Assembly: GCF_035938995.1 (NCBI RefSeq)
Contig: NZ_DASZGI010000398.1
Coordinates: forward strand, 1-17,321
From: DASZGI01 sp035938995
Lineage (GTDB): Bacteria > Actinomycetota > Actinomycetes > Streptomycetales > Catenulisporaceae
Reading direction: 5' to 3'
DNA: 17,321 bases
The first letter of the stretch is position 1, and every line of letters starts with the position of its first letter. The notes beneath the pieces were generated by a model that saw nothing but the letters and a program-made list of their open reading frames with translations, was not told the origin of the DNA and searched no databases. This document shows, in pieces, positions 13,560-17,321 of this stretch. The position numbers were made by a program, and so were the translations under genes.

Positions 13560-14114
13560 ATGCGAGACGACGCCCTCTCGATCATCGTGTCCGGCTCGAG
13601 CGCCGCCACCGGACTGCCCGGCTACCTGATCTGGCTGCGCCAGGAACTGAGCCTTGACATCAGGCTCCTGCTGACCGCGAGCGCCGAGCGCTTCCTGCCC
13701 GCCCAGGTGGCCTCCTGGTACGCGGACGAGGTGTTCACCAGTGCCGACGACGCGCTGAACCCGACCGAGTTCGCCCGGCGCTCAGTGGGCGTCGTGGCCC
13801 TGCCGGCGACCGCCAACCTGCTGGCCGGTGCCGCCTTGGGCCTCGCGGCGACCCCGGCGCAGACGGTCCTGCTCGCCGCCGACCGCCCGGCGCTGTTCTT
13901 CCCGAGCATGAACGCGACGATGTGGAACAAGCCGACGACGCGGCGTTACGTGGAGACCCTGCGCGCCGAGGGCCACACCGTCGTCGACCCGATCAGCCAG
14001 CCGGTGTACGAGCTCTGGAGCCGGGATAACACGATCGGTCCCGGAATGCCGACGCCCAACGAGGCGGCCGAGCTCATCGTGAAATGGCTCGAGCAGACGA
14101 TGGCCGAGGCGTAG
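13560..14114 (+). CDS. HFCD-family flavoprotein, putative peptidyl-Cys decarboxylase (LanD-like)
   Basis: The 184-residue product has the HFCD fold of EpiD/LanD and PPC decarboxylases, FMN enzymes that oxidatively decarboxylate a C-terminal Cys to an aminoenethiol. Visible signatures are SGSSAATGLPGYLIWLR (11-27, flavin-binding start), PATAN (82-86, the PASANT-type motif), PSMNATMW (115-122, the PXMNXXMW motif) and PGMPTPNEAAELIVKWLE near the end. The usual catalytic His, 14 residues before the PASANT Pro (His67 in EpiD), is Pro68 here within NPTEF, and no His lies nearby. It diverges from the operon whose first gene encodes a peptide ending in Cys, the natural substrate candidate. The start is uncertain: ATG 13560 is chosen because coding bias and homology begin there; ATG 13524 or GTG 13467 are in frame but lack binding sites and bias. 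Confidence 0.85.
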   Translation: MRDDALSIIVSGSSAATGLPGYLIWLRQELSLDIRLLLTASAERFLPAQVASWYADEVFTSADDALNPTEFARRSVGVVALPATANLLAGAALGLAATPAQTVLLAADRPALFFPSMNATMWNKPTTRRYVETLRAEGHTVVDPISQPVYELWSRDNTIGPGMPTPNEAAELIVKWLEQTMAEA

Positions 14115-14153
14115 GCGTAATCGGGTGAAGTCCGGATAGGACGGGCTAAACGG

Positions 14154-14179
14154 CACCCGCTGCCAAGAGTTAGCGGGTG
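14154..14179. terminator. Hairpin between convergent flavoprotein and MerR genes
   Basis: CACCCGCT (14154-14161) and AGCGGGTG (14172-14179) are perfect complements around a 10-base loop. It sits 40 bases after the flavoprotein stop and covers the stop of the convergent MerR gene. It could end transcription from both sides, though no T-run follows. Confidence 0.4.
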
Positions 14180-14985
14180 ATGTCGAGTTGGATCTCGGTT
14201 ACCCAGTCGGCGGTGTCCTCGTGTACTTCGAGGTAGATCTCCCGGGCGCTGCCGGTGGCGGTGTAGCCGTTGTCCCGGGCCCACGCGTGCAGGCGTTGGT
14301 AGGTGTCGTCGACGCCGTCCATCGGGCCGCGGTGGATCATGGAGGCGACCTGTGCCGCGGGGATGTCGATCCGGTCCAGGCCGGGCACGGATTCGGCGGC
14401 GACCGGGAAGGTGACGTGCACCCATAGCGCGTCTTCCGACTCCTCGGGGGCGGGAGTGTAGTAGGCGATGCTGGGCCCGATCGGGTTCACGCCGGCGGCG
14501 GCGAGCTGTTGCATGATCTTCGGGTACAGGGGCTGGATGACTGGGCCGACGTCCTGCTGAGTCGCACTGCCAGCCATCGCGGTGAGCCCCACCACCGTCG
14601 TGGCCGGGACGGTCTTGGTGGTGATGTTCGGATGGGCCATGGTGTCCTCCGTCTCGATGAGCCGGAGACGCGCCTCGACTCGCGCCAGCTGCTGTTCGCT
14701 GTCGCGGATCTGCGCTTCGAGTTCGGCCTGCCGCAACCGCAGCATGGCCCGCAGCTCGGCGGCGGTGAGCGACTCGTCGACGATGACCCGCACCTGCTCC
14801 AGCCGCAGGCCGAGTTCTTTCAGCGCGACGATCCGGTTCAGCCGCCGCAACTGGTCGCGGGTGTAGAACCGGTAGCCGGTGTGCGGGTCGACGTGCTCGG
14901 GCCGCAGCAGGCCGATCGCGTCGTAGTGACGCAACATGCGAACCGATACTCGGCCGAGTCTGGCGAAGTCTCCGATGGTGATCAC
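14170..14985 (-). CDS. MerR-family regulator with GyrI-like effector-binding domain
   Basis: The 271-residue product begins with a MerR winged-helix domain: ITIGDFARLGRVSVRMLRHY (2-21), then the DAIGLLRPEHVD and TGYRFYTRDQLRRL wing, and a dimerising coiled coil (about 76-113, LRAMLRLRQAELEAQIRD). Residues about 118-271 form a GyrI-like/AraC-type effector-binding domain (VGPVIQPLYPKIMQQL, GPSIAYYTP, REIYLEVHE). Such regulators are multidrug or peptide-antibiotic sensors of the BmrR/TipAL type. The GTG at 14985 is chosen because the MerR domain begins there and GGA lies 7 bases upstream; the frame stays open further up without homology. It is convergent with the flavoprotein gene, so it could sense the peptide product, but it may equally be unrelated. 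Confidence 0.9.
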   Translation of the reverse strand: MITIGDFARLGRVSVRMLRHYDAIGLLRPEHVDPHTGYRFYTRDQLRRLNRIVALKELGLRLEQVRVIVDESLTAAELRAMLRLRQAELEAQIRDSEQQLARVEARLRLIETEDTMAHPNITTKTVPATTVVGLTAMAGSATQQDVGPVIQPLYPKIMQQLAAAGVNPIGPSIAYYTPAPEESEDALWVHVTFPVAAESVPGLDRIDIPAAQVASMIHRGPMDGVDDTYQRLHAWARDNGYTATGSAREIYLEVHEDTADWVTEIQLDITR

Positions 14986-14997
14986 GATGACGTCCAC

Positions 14998-15026
14998 ACT
15001 GCATGCTGACACTGTGTGAGAGTCAA
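14998..15026 (-). promoter_or_regulatory. Candidate autoregulated promoter of the MerR gene
   Basis: On the minus strand TTGACT (15021-15026) is a good -35 box; TGCAGT (14998-15003) lies 17 bases away as a weak -10, or CAGTGT at 19 bases, the spacing MerR promoters favour. Between them TGACAC-T-GTGTGA (about 15007-15019, plus strand) is a dyad with one mismatch, as expected for a MerR operator. Transcription would begin only a few bases before the GTG start. Confidence 0.45.
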
Positions 15027-15102
15027 GCGCTGTCGTAGGTCGGGGCGTTGTCGGGCGCGCGAAGTCGTGACACGCCGGCGGCACGATATGGCGGGCCGTC
15101 GG

Positions 15103-16449
15103 TTACCTTTGCCACCATCTGAGCCTGTCGGGGTGCAGGTCTGACAGGCGGTAGGCGAGTTTGTGGTGGCTGGCTCGGCAGAATGCGTCTTGAATCGCTT
15201 CCCAGTCGTCCCGGGCGGCGCTCCGGGTGAGCAGCGTCTCCACCTCGTGCTCGGCGCCGTGCGCGGTCAGGTCGATGCAGAGCGCGGCGATGCGGTCGGC
15301 GGGCAGGGTCGGGACCAGTCGCTCGAGGTGCTGGCGGACGCGCTCGCCCGTCCCGGCCTCGCGGAGCGCGACGAGCACGGGGGCGGGATGGGGTCGCCCG
15401 GTCAGCACCGTGTCCATGACGATCCTGGTTCCGTCGTCGCCGGTCGCGTCGGCGTCTGCGTCGAGCAGCACGAATAGCCGAGCGACGAGTGCGACGGCCG
15501 CGTGCACCGCGTAGTACTCGAGCAGCGCGAATGCTTCCTGGGAGAACTGGGCTTTGAGCAGAGCGTGAGCGGTCGCGTGCACCAGATCCGCGCGGCCGCA
15601 GCCGAGAACCTCTATAAGCCGCGGGAAGTAGCGTTCGAGGCCCTGTCGACGCAGCGTGTCGATCGCGTCGACGTATTCGCCGGGAGACCGGTCGCGCAGC
15701 GGGCTCGGCGGTTCGGCGCCCCCGTCGTCCAGGATTTCGATGGCGGCCATGAGTTCGACCAGCGGCCGACCCGCCAGCGAGGCGAGAAGGCGGTTGGCGT
15801 CGGCGTGTGCGGCGACGTCGGCTAGGGCACGGGCCGCCGCGCAGCAGGTTGCCGCTGGGGCTGCGGCTACCTGGCGCAGCAGTCGATCGGCATCGGCCGG
15901 TCTCCCGTCGTCGCGCAATGCCTGAAGCATGCCGACGACGAGAGCAGGTCGTGCGCTGATCACGGAAATGAGCAGCGTGCTCGCGTTCTGCCGTTGTCCA
16001 CGCCTAGAGAGCGCGTCCGCATAGGCGATTGTCGAGCGTGGTGGGCGGTTCATGGCCGCAGCCGCGAACGCGGACCCGGCGAGGTTGCCGAGCCCGGCAG
16101 CGCTCAGACACGAGGTCAGCATCCGGAGCACAGGGTCGGATTCGTTCGCCGCGACCCCTTCGATAAAGCGCTTGGCGAGATCGGGCTGGCCTGCCGCGCA
16201 CAACACGACCGCCAGACGCGCGCACGAGGGCGGCGAGGAACGGTAGGCGCTCACCGCGGCGTCGACCGCCTCGTCGAGCGGTTGTCCGGCGCCGGCGTCC
16301 CGCAAGCGCAGCATGAGTGCGGCTGCCTGCTGTGGGGAGCTGCCTGCGGCGATGTTCTGGCTCGACACGCCCGACTGCGCGCGGTGCGCCGGGTCGGGCC
16401 GCGCGGTGGCACGCGGCGCTCGGTGGGCCGGCCTGCCTGGCATGATCAC
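15103..16449 (-). CDS. Hypothetical 448-residue helical repeat-like protein
   Basis: I do not recognise this product. It is Ala/Leu-rich with repeated short helices separated by small residues and Asp/Arg (for example CARLAVVLCAAGQPDLAKRF, YADALSRRGQRQNASTLL, MLQALRDDGRPADADRLL), a pattern like TPR or HEAT-type solenoids, so it probably binds a partner protein. The first 35 residues are basic and Pro/Ala-rich, and likely disordered. No membrane segment, catalytic motif or HTH is seen. It contains several Cys residues scattered through the solenoid. The GTG at 16449 has AGGGGA about 5 bases upstream; an ATG two codons later is a weaker choice. The gene ends about 120 bases before the MerR promoter on the same strand. 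Confidence 0.75.
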   Translation of the reverse strand: MIMPGRPAHRAPRATARPDPAHRAQSGVSSQNIAAGSSPQQAAALMLRLRDAGAGQPLDEAVDAAVSAYRSSPPSCARLAVVLCAAGQPDLAKRFIEGVAANESDPVLRMLTSCLSAAGLGNLAGSAFAAAAMNRPPRSTIAYADALSRRGQRQNASTLLISVISARPALVVGMLQALRDDGRPADADRLLRQVAAAPAATCCAAARALADVAAHADANRLLASLAGRPLVELMAAIEILDDGGAEPPSPLRDRSPGEYVDAIDTLRRQGLERYFPRLIEVLGCGRADLVHATAHALLKAQFSQEAFALLEYYAVHAAVALVARLFVLLDADADATGDDGTRIVMDTVLTGRPHPAPVLVALREAGTGERVRQHLERLVPTLPADRIAALCIDLTAHGAEHEVETLLTRSAARDDWEAIQDAFCRASHHKLAYRLSDLHPDRLRWWQR

Positions 16450-16620
16450 CTATTTCCCCTGGGAGCGGCTGGCAGCCGTGCTGATGCGCGCGAACACGTC
16501 GTCGACCACCCGACGGGGCCGCCGGTCTGCCTGCGGACCCGGCTCACGTCGATGCGGACGGCCCACTCGTTCGGGCACGTTGCCCGGAGTCCGAGCCGTG
16601 TGCGGTCGTTGCTCAGACAT
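16450..16620 (-). CDS. Possible 56-residue hypothetical ORF
   Basis: An ATG at 16620 opens a 56-codon frame whose TAG stop directly abuts the GTG start of the 448-residue gene. The product is rich in Arg and Pro (about 12 Arg in the first 40 residues) and ends with VVDDVFARISTAASRSQGK. No good ribosome binding site precedes the ATG. Abutting stop and start would suit translational coupling, but the residue make-up is also what a non-coding GC-rich frame gives. Confidence 0.3.
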   Translation of the reverse strand: MSEQRPHTARTPGNVPERVGRPHRREPGPQADRRPRRVVDDVFARISTAASRSQGK

Positions 16621-16672
16621 CGAGGACGCCGTGATCGCAGATGTCAGCGGCGCGGATGGTTGCCATCGCCGG

Positions 16673-17321
16673 TCACACCGTTCCGGTCGTGCCGACGGCT
16701 GCGGCCCGCGCGGGGTCGGGGTATGCGGTGTCATCGGTCTGCGCGGAGTCGGGATCCTCGGTCGCCTCGCCGCGGTCGAAGCCGAAAAGGAGCGAGGCGA
16801 CGACGAAGGAGACCCCCGCCGCGATGGCGACGCCGAGGAACACTCCGGCGTAGCCGCCGCGCGGGGTCTCTGCGGCGTAGGCGAAGATGCTGCCCGGGGA
16901 GGGGGAGGCGACCAGGCCCGCGCCGGTCGTCTCGAAGGTGGCGATCCCGGCGGCGCCGCCCGCGATGGCCGCGAGCACCAGGCGGGGCTTCATCAGGATG
17001 TAGGGGAAGTAGATCTCGTGGATCCCGCCGAGGAACTGGATGATGATCGCGCCGGGCACGCTCGGGCGCAGCTTGCGGGGGCCGAACAGCAGGTAGGCGA
17101 CCAGGATGCCCAGGCCCGGGCCGGGGTTGGACTCCAGCATGAACAGGATCGACTTGCCGTGTTCGAGTGAGTCGGGCACCCCCAGCGGGTCGAGGACGCC
17201 GTGGTTGATGGCGTTGTTGAGGAAGAGGACCTTGGCGGGTTCGATGACGACGGAGGCCAGGGGGAGCAGGTGGTGGTGGACGAGGGATTGGACGCCGTTG
17301 CCGGCCCAGGTGGTGACGTGG
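16673..17321 (-). CDS. mtlA: Mannitol-type PTS permease EIIC, 3' part
   Basis: The visible 215 residues are the second half of a phosphotransferase-system EIIC membrane domain of the mannitol family, which moves the sugar alcohol across the membrane while it is phosphorylated by EIIB. Signatures are NNAINHGVLDPLG (35-47 of the visible part), ESNPGPGLGILVAYLLFG and GGIHEIYFPYILMKP (98-112), the conserved GIHE-type substrate-binding loop of this family. Several membrane segments follow, up to VASLLFGFDRG. The protein then ends after about 33 polar residues with no EIIB domain, so EIIB is either encoded separately or missing. The start lies beyond the right edge. It is on the same strand as the hypothetical genes downstream but I see no functional link. 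Confidence 0.88.
   Translation of the reverse strand, partial: HVTTWAGNGVQSLVHHHLLPLASVVIEPAKVLFLNNAINHGVLDPLGVPDSLEHGKSILFMLESNPGPGLGILVAYLLFGPRKLRPSVPGAIIIQFLGGIHEIYFPYILMKPRLVLAAIAGGAAGIATFETTGAGLVASPSPGSIFAYAAETPRGGYAGVFLGVAIAAGVSFVVASLLFGFDRGEATEDPDSAQTDDTAYPDPARAAAVGTTGTV

Noticed and set aside
1..17321. CRISPR arrays, tRNA or rRNA genes
   Set aside because: No regularly spaced repeats, cloverleaf sequence or rRNA signature was seen in either strand.

Overview
The window is GC-rich DNA with strong third-position G/C bias, GTG starts, GTGA/ATGA gene overlaps and gene families typical of actinomycetes: a DUF5999-type small protein, large LuxR (LAL) regulators, a family 1 encapsulin with DyP peroxidase, and a MerR/GyrI regulator. 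A Streptomyces-like or related filamentous actinomycete is likely. A single leucine TTA codon in one regulator fits that picture. The species cannot be told from sequence alone.

Layout. Positions 1-242 hold the 5' part of a DUF5999-like gene on the minus strand. Positions 631-2483 (minus) hold a two-gene nanocompartment operon: a DyP-type peroxidase with a C-terminal encapsulin cargo peptide, then the encapsulin shell gene, joined by a GTGA overlap. A short stretch at about 2731-2772 looks like the tail of a decayed integrase. A small membrane protein (2806-3309, minus) follows. Positions 3720-9362 (plus) hold two large ATPase-plus-LuxR regulators in tandem, both with Arg in place of the Walker A Lys.

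The most interesting part is 9463-14114. I read it as a candidate gene set for a ribosomally made, post-translationally modified peptide (RiPP). The minus-strand operon starts with a 27-residue peptide (13287-13370) that ends in Cys-Leu-Cys-Ile-Cys. After a strong hairpin come a membrane M50-type metalloprotease-like protein with a PqqD-like N-terminal domain, a TPR protein with a degenerate ATPase-like N-terminus, and a flavin reductase. A divergent gene (13560-14114) encodes a flavoprotein of the HFCD (LanD/EpiD) family, whose members oxidatively decarboxylate C-terminal cysteines of peptides. The peptide's C-terminal Cys and this flavoprotein match well as substrate and enzyme, but the flavoprotein lacks the usual catalytic His. 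The shared promoter region contains several inverted repeats. No lanthionine synthetase, radical SAM enzyme or YcaO is present in the window, so this does not match any well-known RiPP class I can name.

Beyond it lie a MerR/GyrI-type regulator (14170-14985, minus), a 448-residue protein of unknown function (15103-16449, minus), a possible 56-residue ORF, and the 3' part of a mannitol-type PTS EIIC gene running off the right edge.
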